Source: RI-92 sp037384645
Lineage (GTDB): Bacteria; Pseudomonadota; Gammaproteobacteria; UBA6429; Thiohalophilaceae
Assembly (NCBI GenBank): GCA_037384645.1
Contig: JARRNT010000007.1
Span: 34,427 to 98,426 of the forward strand
DNA: 64,000 nucleotides
Direction: 5' to 3'
The notes under the pieces are model-generated. The model was not told the origin of the DNA, searched no databases, and worked only from the letters and a program-made list of their open reading frames with translations. Shown here one piece after another: positions 45,047-52,155 of the stretch (position 1 is the stretch's first letter; each line of letters begins with the position of its first letter). Both the position numbers and the translations under genes were made by a program.

Positions 45047-45829
45047 ATGAAGATGCCGACGATATTACCTGCTGCGATCCGGGTGACCCTTATCGTGATG
45101 GGGGCGGAAATCCTGATAAGCTTCATCCTGCAGGTCATTCCGCACAGTATGAATAGCTATGAAATTGCCGTAGTGGATGCTGTCATCCTGGCGCTCATCG
45201 CCATCCCGCCTATCTGTCTGTCAGTGATTAAACCGGCTCTGGATGCCCGGGTGCAGACGCTGACCCAGGTACGTCACATGTCTGTCAATGATCCCCTGAC
45301 CCGGCTACCTAGCCACGAGCTGATCGTGGAACATCTCAACAGGGTCGTCGCCGGCTGTACCCGGCATAATGAATACTGTGCCGTGCTGCTGATAAACCTG
45401 GATGATTTCAAATCGATTAATGAACTCTACGGTTATAAGGCGGGTGATGCCGTCCTGGTCGAAGTCGCAAGACGTTTGCATGCAACCATCCGTGCCAATG
45501 ATATTGTCGGGCGTATGGGTGATGATGAGTTTATCGTCTTGCTGGAACGACTGGAATCCGATCCAGGTCCAACGGGTGAAAGCGTTTTACATATAGCCAA
45601 CAAATTACTTGCCGTGATTGATATGCCGATTGCCGTTGAGGCAAAGGCCTTGCATGTTACGGCCAGTATCGGAATTCGATTGCTGGGCATCGATCCGGTC
45701 AATACCAAGACGGCCATTAATGAGGCGGATAATGCCATGCACACGGCGAAAGTCCTCGGCGGCGGGCATGCGGTGATATTCGAGAAACCATTAGAAACAC
45801 ATGCTATCGAATCAGTCGTAGCTGATTAA
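45047..45829 (+). CDS. Membrane GGDEF-domain protein (diguanylate cyclase-like) with GDDEF site
   Basis: 260 residues. Two N-terminal membrane helices (about 10-30 and 41-62), a short linker, then a GGDEF domain: NDPLTRLPSHELIVEHL, INLDDFKSINELYGYKAGDAVL, and the active site GRMGDDEFIVLLE. The second Gly of GGDEF is replaced by Asp, while the inhibitory RxxD site (RAND, five residues upstream) is intact. Activity is therefore uncertain. AAAGGGGG precedes the ATG. Confidence 0.92.
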   Translation: MKMPTILPAAIRVTLIVMGAEILISFILQVIPHSMNSYEIAVVDAVILALIAIPPICLSVIKPALDARVQTLTQVRHMSVNDPLTRLPSHELIVEHLNRVVAGCTRHNEYCAVLLINLDDFKSINELYGYKAGDAVLVEVARRLHATIRANDIVGRMGDDEFIVLLERLESDPGPTGESVLHIANKLLAVIDMPIAVEAKALHVTASIGIRLLGIDPVNTKTAINEADNAMHTAKVLGGGHAVIFEKPLETHAIESVVAD

Positions 45830-45839
45830 TAGCCATCAT

Positions 45840-45953
45840 GCCTTGACGGCGATGACGCATATCGCCATTCTGGAAGTGCTCGATGGCAAGAATGTGACCT
45901 GGATGGAGAAGCTGGCAGACGAAGAAAATCTTGCCAGAAGAAAAAGAGAGTAG
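45840..45953 (+). pseudogene. C-terminal remnant of a cupin-domain protein
   Basis: The frame encodes LTAMTHIAILEVLDGKNVTWMEKLADEENLA to a stop at 45951-45953, matching the C-terminal end of small (R)-mandelonitrile-lyase-like cupins (TTAMTHIAIQEALDGK). Everything upstream is missing because the GGDEF gene ends at 45829. A truncated leftover of a once-longer gene. Confidence 0.55.
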
Positions 45954-46189
45954 GTTATGCCGCGCTTCATTGTGAAACTCAGGCCCGGTAAGAGCGATGA
46001 GCAGAGCGTGTGATGCATGGTCTATACTGTAAATGTACATTTCAATTGGAAGGCTAGCGACATCAGGACGATTGTCGTCGGTGGTCATGAGCGGCCCGCG
46101 GTCCGGCATCGATGTTGTCCGCGCCCTAGCCGGTATTTTTGACGACTTTCGCTCTGCCGTCCTGGCCCGCTTGATTACAGGAGGTCAGC
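45954..46189. other. Non-coding gap before the FmdE-like gene
   Basis: About 236 bp with no gene that I can support. Open frames here lack recognisable similarity and ribosome-binding sites. An AGGAGG sequence at its right end serves the FmdE-like gene. Confidence 0.4.
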
Positions 46190-47062
46190 ATGGACAGACG
46201 CACCTTTCTAGTATCCGCAGGTTTGGCTTCGCTCAGCAGCTCGGTCCTGGCGCGCGCCCCCACCTTCGTGGAAGGCAAGAACATATTTGTCGAAACGGAC
46301 GTGGATCCGGTCGATCGCACTCCGACATGGTATGCCAGCATGGTCGCCAAACCGTACGCTCCGGTGTTTCAGATGCTGGCAACCAGGGGAACGGCGGGGC
46401 GGTATTACGACTATACGTACGCCGTCACGCTCAAGGACATGGTGAAGTTTCACGGCCATGATTGCGAAGGCACGACACATGCGGCGAACAACGCCTATGT
46501 GGCCTTCAAGGTATTATTTCCCGATGGCATCATCGACCGCAGTGTCCTGTGGGGCATATCCGGCACCTCACCGTGCTGGTCGGATGCGGTCGCCTTTCTT
46601 ACCGGCGCCCGCCTGCAATACGGAAACCTGGGCTTCTTCAGGGACGCGCGATACGCCCATGCCATCCTGCTATACCGGCAGGATACCGGCGCAGCGGTGC
46701 TGGCGACGTGGAAGAAGGGAATCAATGACATCCCTGGCGAACCCGTTATGCTCCCCGAATCGATCCGCTGGAAACCAAAAGTTTCCATGGATGAAGTCAT
46801 GAAGCTGAAGAAGCGCGTCAAGCAGCAAGGCAACCCCACGCCCTACCAGCTCGATCTTCTGCGCTATCAGCAGTGGAAACATATCAACGACATTCTCGAC
46901 CATCCCCTCGAGGAGAGTTACCAGACGAAGGTTATCGAGAATTTCAAATGGGCCGACTGGGTTGACCCGAACATGGTCATGCCCAAACACATCAAGCGCA
47001 GCGACGTGCGCTACAAGAATTTCCCATACCGCGCCAGACCTATCACCAACCCATCGGATTAA
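46190..47062 (+). CDS. FmdE-family protein with Tat-like signal peptide
   Basis: 290 residues. The N-terminus MDRRTFLVSAGLASLSSSVLARA has the twin-arginine RRTFL pattern, so export of a folded, possibly metal-loaded protein is likely. The domain has KFHGHDCEGTTHAANNAYVAF (His88, His90, Cys92; the FmdE HGHxCxG signature) and a later GTSPCWSDAVAFLTG. FmdE was named from formylmethanofuran dehydrogenase operons, but stand-alone bacterial members probably bind metal or act in metal handling. AGGAGG precedes the ATG. Flanked by gene fragments and a palindromic element. Confidence 0.8.
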   Translation: MDRRTFLVSAGLASLSSSVLARAPTFVEGKNIFVETDVDPVDRTPTWYASMVAKPYAPVFQMLATRGTAGRYYDYTYAVTLKDMVKFHGHDCEGTTHAANNAYVAFKVLFPDGIIDRSVLWGISGTSPCWSDAVAFLTGARLQYGNLGFFRDARYAHAILLYRQDTGAAVLATWKKGINDIPGEPVMLPESIRWKPKVSMDEVMKLKKRVKQQGNPTPYQLDLLRYQQWKHINDILDHPLEESYQTKVIENFKWADWVDPNMVMPKHIKRSDVRYKNFPYRARPITNPSD

Positions 47063-47069
47063 AAGCTTT

Positions 47070-47138
47070 TTGGGCCAGAGTAAAAACTGTTCGTCCGGGA
47101 GTTCATTGGATTACCAGGTGTTTTTACTCTGACCCCAA
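47070..47138. repeat. Palindromic extragenic element with TCAGAGTAAAAAC arms
   Basis: The left arm TTGGGCCAGAGTAAAAAC (47070-47087) and right arm GTTTTTACTCTGACCCCAA (47120-47138) are inverted repeats with one mismatch/indel, around a 32-bp core. Similar GGGGTCAGAGTAAA-type termini recur in gammaproteobacterial intergenic DNA, sometimes beside REP-type transposases; this is from memory. Probably a small non-autonomous element (MITE/REP-like). Confidence 0.65.
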
Positions 47139-47192
47139 TTATTCCATTCTTCTCGGCATATTTCCGTCGAAACCAGCACCGCACCTTGTCTG

Positions 47193-47735
47193 TCATTTAT
47201 CCTGTTTGATTATCATTTCCAGTTTTTTGCGGAATGCGGGATCATTCCAGTTACGACCGCCAGTAATTCGGTAGATAATACGGCCCTGTTTATCGACTAT
47301 GAATGTAGTTGGTAAACCAACGATATGCCATTTCTGCATAGCTGTAGAATCTGTGTCGAGTACTATAGGATAAGATAAGGAGAAGTTATCAAGAAAAGTG
47401 GCCACCGTATCCCATTTCTCACCTACGTTTACACCAACAATCCTGAAGCCGGTTTTTTTCAAAGCCTTATATGTCTTTTGCATGGAAGGCAACTCCTTCC
47501 TGCAAGGTGGGCACCAGGTTGCCCAAAAATTAACAGCAACGACGTGCCCTCTAAAATCACTAAGTTTACGAACTTTGTCGTTAGTATCGTGAAGTGAAAA
47601 ATTTGGTGCGCGCTTAATTACCCGAACTGCATCGATAGTTTGTTTTTTTGAGATTCCTGCATTGGCTGTTACAGGGATAGTTGTCAGAGCAGAAATAATT
47701 ATACTTATAGTAATTGCAGCAGCAGTTTTTTTCAT
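47193..47735 (-). CDS. TlpA-family thioredoxin-like protein, exported
   Basis: 180 residues. A signal peptide or anchor (about 1-26) precedes a TlpA/ResA thioredoxin domain: APNFSLHDTNDKVRKLSDFRG, NFWATWCPPCRKELPSMQK (Cys75/Cys78) and the cis-Pro site VGLPTTFIVD. A periplasmic disulfide reductase is expected. Its ATG lies 2 bp after the stop of the unknown secreted-protein gene, so the two are an operon. Located in an AT-rich stretch. Confidence 0.93.
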   Translation of the reverse strand: MKKTAAAITISIIISALTTIPVTANAGISKKQTIDAVRVIKRAPNFSLHDTNDKVRKLSDFRGHVVAVNFWATWCPPCRKELPSMQKTYKALKKTGFRIVGVNVGEKWDTVATFLDNFSLSYPIVLDTDSTAMQKWHIVGLPTTFIVDKQGRIIYRITGGRNWNDPAFRKKLEMIIKQDK

Positions 47736-47737
47736 CG

Positions 47738-48334
47738 TTACTCTCCAAGGCTTATATCTTTGGCACATTGAATATTTTTCATTGTCGCAGTGTGAACAAC
47801 GCCATTTTCAGTCCAGGTGATTTTGAGATCAAATTTTGACCCTGGCGATACTCCAGCAGCGATCATTCCCTGAAACCAGTCACCGGGGCTATGTTTCTGA
47901 TAAGTGGGGAACTGGGACCAACGGAAAGCAATACGTGCAGAATTTGGTACCTTAAGGTGTTTCCACTCACGAAGCCATGCTTTTCTAAGTTTCAGAGGCT
48001 TTGAGATACCGTTATGGATAACTCGCCAGTTCGCCAGATTGAATGTAACAGTTTTATCAGAGGTGTTATTGTTAAAAATAGTCTGCATGACGCAGGCAGA
48101 TGCATATTCATTTGCAGCTTTCAGAGAAAAGCCTTTATCGATATAAAAAGATCGCGTTTGATCAGGTACGCGTTGAACTAGCGTAAATTGAACGCCGGAT
48201 GGAGCAGTAGCAATCCAGCGATAACTGTGTACTACACCTTTATTTAAGATTCGCTTTTGAGTGAAATTATCTTTTGCGAGCGCTGAAGTACAAGTGAAGG
48301 ACAACAAGGCAAGGCATACAACATACTTAAACAT
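47738..48334 (-). CDS. Unrecognised secreted protein, partner of a TlpA thioredoxin
   Basis: 198 residues with a signal peptide (VVCLALLSFTCTSALAKD) and a beta-rich mature part (GVQFTLVQRVPDQTRSFYIDKGFS, DWFQGMIAAGVSPGSKFDLKITWTENG). Two mature Cys (ACVMQ and NIQCAKD) could form a disulfide that the coupled TlpA protein reduces. No family recognised. First gene of the pair. Confidence 0.75.
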   Translation of the reverse strand: MFKYVVCLALLSFTCTSALAKDNFTQKRILNKGVVHSYRWIATAPSGVQFTLVQRVPDQTRSFYIDKGFSLKAANEYASACVMQTIFNNNTSDKTVTFNLANWRVIHNGISKPLKLRKAWLREWKHLKVPNSARIAFRWSQFPTYQKHSPGDWFQGMIAAGVSPGSKFDLKITWTENGVVHTATMKNIQCAKDISLGE

Positions 48335-48474
48335 GAATACTCCTCGAGGATATATAAGTTGATCGCAACAGGTTCGCCGTACTGATTTTTATCGGTAATT
48401 ATCAGATATTCCAAATATTTAGCCTTGCCAGCTACAAACACGCTGGCAAGGCGTTAAATGACGTTACAAATCGA

Positions 48475-48978
48475 CTACCTGACAGGAACCAGTGCATACC
48501 CTTTATTCTCATACCCTATAAGTGATACCCAGCTGTTGCCAATAACTTTAACGCCTGGGTATATAGTAGAGGTATCAACGTGCAATACATGTGCAGCAAC
48601 TGAGCACTGCGTAAGTTTAACGCCTTTTTCGTGACTAAGCATGGTGATTTCATCTTTGATTTTATATGCAATTGGCATGTCTTTTATTTTTACATGCTTT
48701 TGATCGCTGGTCACATAAAAAGTAGCCGGGCCTCTGAAAGCCAGAATAAAATCCGTTTTTACCCCTGCCGCATGCATTGATTCAGCGGTCTCCCTGACTA
48801 ATTTAAGATAGAAAGCCAGCTTTTTTGGATTACCTGTGGTTATATCGAAAATAGCTTTAGAAGATGTCAGTCCTTTCAGTGCGTCCTTATTATCCGGTGT
48901 TTTATCGGCCGCCAAGCTTATAGAAGCAGTTAACATCATGTACAAGAATGCAATAACAGATATATATAGTGTTTTCAT
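48475..48978 (-). CDS. DsrE-family periplasmic protein
   Basis: 167 residues from MKTLYISVIAFLYMMLTASISLAAD, a signal peptide. The mature part is DsrE/DsrF-like: SKAIFDITTGNPKKLAFYLKLVRETAESMHAAGVKTDFILAFRGPATFYV, then KGVKLTQCSVAAHVLHVDTSTIYPGVKVIGNSWVSLIGY. The single Cys (TQCS) is the likely sulfur-carrier site. GAGAGC precedes the ATG. It is 140 bp upstream of the unknown/TlpA pair on the same strand. Confidence 0.85.
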   Translation of the reverse strand: MKTLYISVIAFLYMMLTASISLAADKTPDNKDALKGLTSSKAIFDITTGNPKKLAFYLKLVRETAESMHAAGVKTDFILAFRGPATFYVTSDQKHVKIKDMPIAYKIKDEITMLSHEKGVKLTQCSVAAHVLHVDTSTIYPGVKVIGNSWVSLIGYENKGYALVPVR

Positions 48979-49427
48979 TATGCTCTCCATCGATGGTACT
49001 ACTTGTGAGTTTATGTTTATTCTGAAAAGCCACTTATCGCTACGACAAAATACGGCTGGCAAATAGCGAGCCGATATGCATGATCGAATTCTCTGCAATA
49101 GCAATACGTACATTAAAGCTCAACCAATACGCCTTTTCAAACTAATGAAATAGCAAGTCATGAAATACTCATAAACACAACGGAATTAACCGCAGAAGGT
49201 ATATTTTTGTTGAACAATGATTGCTTGCCAATAAAGGCTGGAATAAATATAAAGAAGAGTGAATTTTAGATTAAAATGATAATAGAAAAATATTTGGATA
49301 TTCTAATTTTAGAATGTAATTAAATTATAAAGCCCAGGAGGAAAAAATTTCGTTATTAAGCCATGCCGACTAACAAATGCTCTGTTTTTTAATAAAACAG
49401 ATTCTGCAACCATTTTATATATGCACG
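48979..49427. other. Very AT-rich non-coding stretch with palindromes
   Basis: About 450 bp with runs down to roughly 15% GC (49261-49320). It holds a perfect inverted repeat ATTCTAA-TT-TTAGAAT at 49300-49315 and a hairpin TCTGTTTT-TTAAT-AAAACAGA at 49381-49401. The 5' part must carry the DsrE promoter. No coding region can be supported. Confidence 0.5.
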
Positions 49428-49628
49428 CTAAATAATCGATACTTTCTGGCTTTCGAGTATTTTTGACACTTCGCGAAGTAAACGCCTTTTCCCACCCTTG
49501 TTAAGCCTTTCGTGAAAATTTGGTTTTACTTTTTTTGCTTTTTGGTCCGGTAGTTGTATACAGGCATTTCGTGTGTGGCTTAACCTTGCCTGTCGTGGCT
49601 GTTGTTCCAATGTCCAGCCGTTTGCCAT
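49428..49628 (-). CDS. Small basic hypothetical protein
   Basis: 66 residues. The N-terminus MANGWTLEQQPRQARLSHTRNA weakly recalls a family of small proteins reading NGWTPERRARQAELI, and the C-terminal half is Lys/Arg-rich with NKGGKRRLLREVSKIL. If that is right it is a diverged member of a widespread but uncharacterised family. Composition is AT-rich like its surroundings. Could be decaying. Confidence 0.4.
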   Translation of the reverse strand: MANGWTLEQQPRQARLSHTRNACIQLPDQKAKKVKPNFHERLNKGGKRRLLREVSKILESQKVSII

Positions 49629-50075
49629 GATTTCCTCAAGTAGTTTGTTTGGAGGATTTTTATTTTTTCCGCGTGTGTGTGCGCGGACTGCATCTGAAAG
49701 TCGGTATTAGTATCAGACTTGCCATTGTTGATCTGTTGTGGACCATTCGTAGTATTCGCATGCTTCACGCTGCTCATGGTATTGCGTTAAACGAGGCAGA
49801 AAGTCACCGACCTCATTACGAGAGAGATAGGGATAGTTCTTTATTCTAGCGGCTGTTTCACTTCAGAACCTTTCAGGTTCATCAAGTACTTCCTGAACTC
49901 GCTATGCTCGTTCAGGTTACCCACATGGCCCAGCCTGCCTCTCGCTCGTCCTCAGGCCTCACCTTTTCCCTGCACTACGGAATCGACCTGATAGAATGGG
50001 GTCGATTCCTAAGTGGATTCGAAACGTGCGCAGCGCAATTAAATTATTGGGGTGGAGTAAAGGCGATAAGTGAAG
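49629..50075. other. Non-coding stretch upstream of tRNA-Phe with two hairpins
   Basis: About 450 bp without a supported gene. Two related hairpins occur: GAACC-TTTCA-GGTTC (49866-49880) and CCTGAAC-(11)-GTTCAGG (49892-49916), sharing the GAAC/GTTC core. They may be repeat-element relics or RNA structure downstream of the tRNA. Confidence 0.4.
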
Positions 50076-50151
50076 TGGTGCCCGGGGGCGGAATCGAACC
50101 ACCGACACGGGGATTTTCAATCCCCTGCTCTACCGACTGAGCTACCCGGGC
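50076..50151 (-). tRNA. tRNA-Phe (GAA), CCA encoded
   Basis: 76 nt with acceptor GCCCGGG pairing CCCGGGC, D-arm AGCTCAGTCGGTAGAGC, anticodon loop centred on GAA, T-arm GGTTCGATTCC and encoded CCA at 50076-50078. All four arms fold. The 3' end faces the AT-rich island at 47-50 kb, a position often used by integrases, but no second copy of the 3' end is seen to the left. Confidence 0.97.
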
Positions 50152-50229
50152 ATACGGCAAGAGGCGCGTATTTAACTAGGAGTCCTCGTCGGAGTCAAGC
50201 CTGAATCGGGGATACGGTCTAAAAAACAA

Positions 50230-50502
50230 TCACTTAGACGGGGCGGTAAAGGCGTCGGGTAGCTCGGAACCCTCGCCGAACAGGAATTTCTCCATTTCCT
50301 GTTCCAGGAAGGCACGGTGCTTGGGGTCGATGGGGCTGAGGCGGTTCTCATTAATAAGAATGGTCTGGTGGCGCATCCAGTCCTGCCAGGCCTGCTTGGA
50401 GATGTTTTCGTAGATCTTTTTGCCCAGCTCGCCGGGGTAGGGGGCACGTTCCAGGCCTTCGGCCTCTTTGCCCAGTTTTACGCATTGCACCATCCGCGTC
50501 AT
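50230..50502 (-). CDS. yggX: Fe(2+)-trafficking protein YggX
   Basis: 90 residues: VQCVKLGKEAEGLERAPYPGELGKKIYENISKQAWQDWMRHQTILINENRL, closely matching YggX including the single conserved Cys near the start. It protects Fe-S clusters and aids iron trafficking. It overlaps mutY by 4 bp (ATGA), the conserved mutY-yggX order of gammaproteobacteria. MutY itself holds a 4Fe-4S cluster. Confidence 0.96.
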   Translation of the reverse strand: MTRMVQCVKLGKEAEGLERAPYPGELGKKIYENISKQAWQDWMRHQTILINENRLSPIDPKHRAFLEQEMEKFLFGEGSELPDAFTAPSK

Positions 50503-51605
50503 GTCATCTCCTCGTCTGCCAGGTCTTCAGTCAGTTGTTGCGGAAGCGTGTCCAGCAACTGTTTCACCGGCGCGGGAAATCCCCTCGCCGCTGAGCGGCT
50601 GCTGTTATACCAAATGTGTCTGGGTGAATCCATGATACCCGCAGAGACTGCGCGGGCAAGCACCGGGGTGATGTCCAGGTGAAAATGGCTGAAGGTATGG
50701 CGCAGTGTCGGCAGGCTGCGCAGTGCCTGCAATTCCAGTTGCAGGTGCTCACGGCTCCATTGCTGTGGGTCGCTGTCCGGCGGACATTCCGGGAAACTCC
50801 ACAGCCCACCCCAGATGCCGGTCGGTGGGCGCTGTTCCAGCAGCACGTTGTGGTCGGTATCGATCAGCAGCAGCATGCAGGTACTGCGCACCGGTAAGGC
50901 CTTGCGCGGCTTTTTACCGGGAAACTCGGCGACGGTAGCGCTGGCGCATGCCTCGCAACGCGCCTGCAGAGGGCAGGTGTCGCAGGCCGGTTTGCTGCGG
51001 CGGCAGACGGTGGCGCCCAGGTCCATGATGGCCTGGGTGTAGTCGGCGACTCGCCGGCTCGGGGTGTGTGCTTCGGCAATGGTCCACAGCCGGTTTTCCA
51101 CGGCCTTCTCTCCCGGCCAGCCGGCGATGGCGTGCAGTCGGGTGAGGACCCGTTTGACGTTGCCGTCGAGGATGGGATAGCGCTGATCAAAGGCCTGGGC
51201 CAGGATCGCGCCGGCGGTGGAACGGCCGATGCCGGGCAGGGCGATCAGGGCGTTAAACTCGCGCGGAAACTGCGCGCCGTGTTGATCGCGGACCTGTTGC
51301 GCGGCGCGATGCAGGTTACGGGCACGGGCGTAATAGCCCAGGCCGGTCCAGTGGTGCAGCACGTCATCGAGCGCGGCATCGGCCAGGGCCTGCACGTCCG
51401 GGAAGGCCTGCATGAATCGCGTGAAATACGGGATCACGGTGGTGACCTGGGTCTGTTGCAGCATGATCTCCGAGACCCAGACCCGGTAGCCATCGCGCGG
51501 GTGTTGCCAGGGCAGGTCGTGGCGGCCGTGTTGATCGAACCAGCGCAGCAGCGCCGTGGCCAGTGGCTCAGGATTTGGATTTGCTGGAGAGGCGTTCGAT
51601 GCCAT
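50499..51605 (-). CDS. mutY: A/G-specific adenine glycosylase MutY
   Basis: 368 residues that excise A opposite 8-oxoG. Catalytic region SEIMLQQTQVTTVIPYF (Glu), helix-hairpin-helix LPGIGRSTAGAIL with the following catalytic Asp region DGNVKRVL, the 4Fe-4S loop CRRSKPACDTCPLQARC and a C-terminal NUDIX-like domain (LLEQRPPTGIWGGLWSFPE). Complete length. It overlaps yggX by 4 bp and the SRPBCC gene 3' end by 38 bp. Confidence 0.96.
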   Translation of the reverse strand: MASNASPANPNPEPLATALLRWFDQHGRHDLPWQHPRDGYRVWVSEIMLQQTQVTTVIPYFTRFMQAFPDVQALADAALDDVLHHWTGLGYYARARNLHRAAQQVRDQHGAQFPREFNALIALPGIGRSTAGAILAQAFDQRYPILDGNVKRVLTRLHAIAGWPGEKAVENRLWTIAEAHTPSRRVADYTQAIMDLGATVCRRSKPACDTCPLQARCEACASATVAEFPGKKPRKALPVRSTCMLLLIDTDHNVLLEQRPPTGIWGGLWSFPECPPDSDPQQWSREHLQLELQALRSLPTLRHTFSHFHLDITPVLARAVSAGIMDSPRHIWYNSSRSAARGFPAPVKQLLDTLPQQLTEDLADEEMT

Positions 51606-52146
51606 TGATGGTTTTCCGTCCTTCCTCTAGCAGGCGGTGTTTGAAAATTGCAGGCCCGAACAGGGGCGGTATCCAGAAGGCCGGCGCGAAATCGGCATTA
51701 TACGTGACCAGCGTGGTCTTGCCCTGGTCCTCGATGTGCCAGAGGACATGACCGTAATAAAAATCGCTGTGTTTGGGATCGGTGATCGACATCAGGTAAC
51801 CGTGCTTGAGCAGGGTCAGGACGTCTTCTTCCTGGATGGTGCGGCAAAAGATCCAGACGCAGCCTCTGATGACCATGTGCACGCGGTAGACCTGGCCCTT
51901 GTGCGACAGCTCCCTGGCGGATTTGATGGTGTTGTTGACCTTGGGCAGGTCCTTGAAGTCGAGCAGGGTTTTATACACGACGGGGTAACGGGCATGAATG
52001 CGCATGACCAGGTGCAACAGGTAATGCCCGTCGTAGCGTTTGACGCGCGCCTCTAGCAATTGGCCGGCGTGGCAATCGACTGATGCCAGGGTGATCAGCA
52101 GGAACAGAAAGGTCCGTTGCAGCGCTGGACGGCACAAGGCGTACAC
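51568..52146 (-). CDS. SRPBCC-fold (polyketide cyclase/START-like) exported protein
   Basis: 192 residues starting with GTG. A signal peptide (TFLFLLITLASVDCHAG) precedes a helix-grip-type domain: YLLHLVMRIHARYPVVYKTLLDFKDLPKVNNTIKSARELSHKG and FYYGHVLWHIEDQGKTTLVTYNADF. It is expected to bind a hydrophobic ligand in the periplasm. It overlaps mutY by 38 bp and follows the AsmA gene by 9 bp. Confidence 0.8.
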   Translation of the reverse strand: MYALCRPALQRTFLFLLITLASVDCHAGQLLEARVKRYDGHYLLHLVMRIHARYPVVYKTLLDFKDLPKVNNTIKSARELSHKGQVYRVHMVIRGCVWIFCRTIQEEDVLTLLKHGYLMSITDPKHSDFYYGHVLWHIEDQGKTTLVTYNADFAPAFWIPPLFGPAIFKHRLLEEGRKTINGIERLSSKSKS

Positions 52147-52155
52147 GGCGACGGC

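Noticed and set aside
46033..46461. A 142-codon plus-strand frame overlapping the FmdE gene
   Set aside because: No similarity seen; it overlaps the well-supported FmdE start, which has an AGGAGG site.
47140..50151. tRNA-Phe as attachment site of the AT-rich island
   Set aside because: I found no second copy of the tRNA 3' end to the left and no integrase gene, so the island boundary is not shown.
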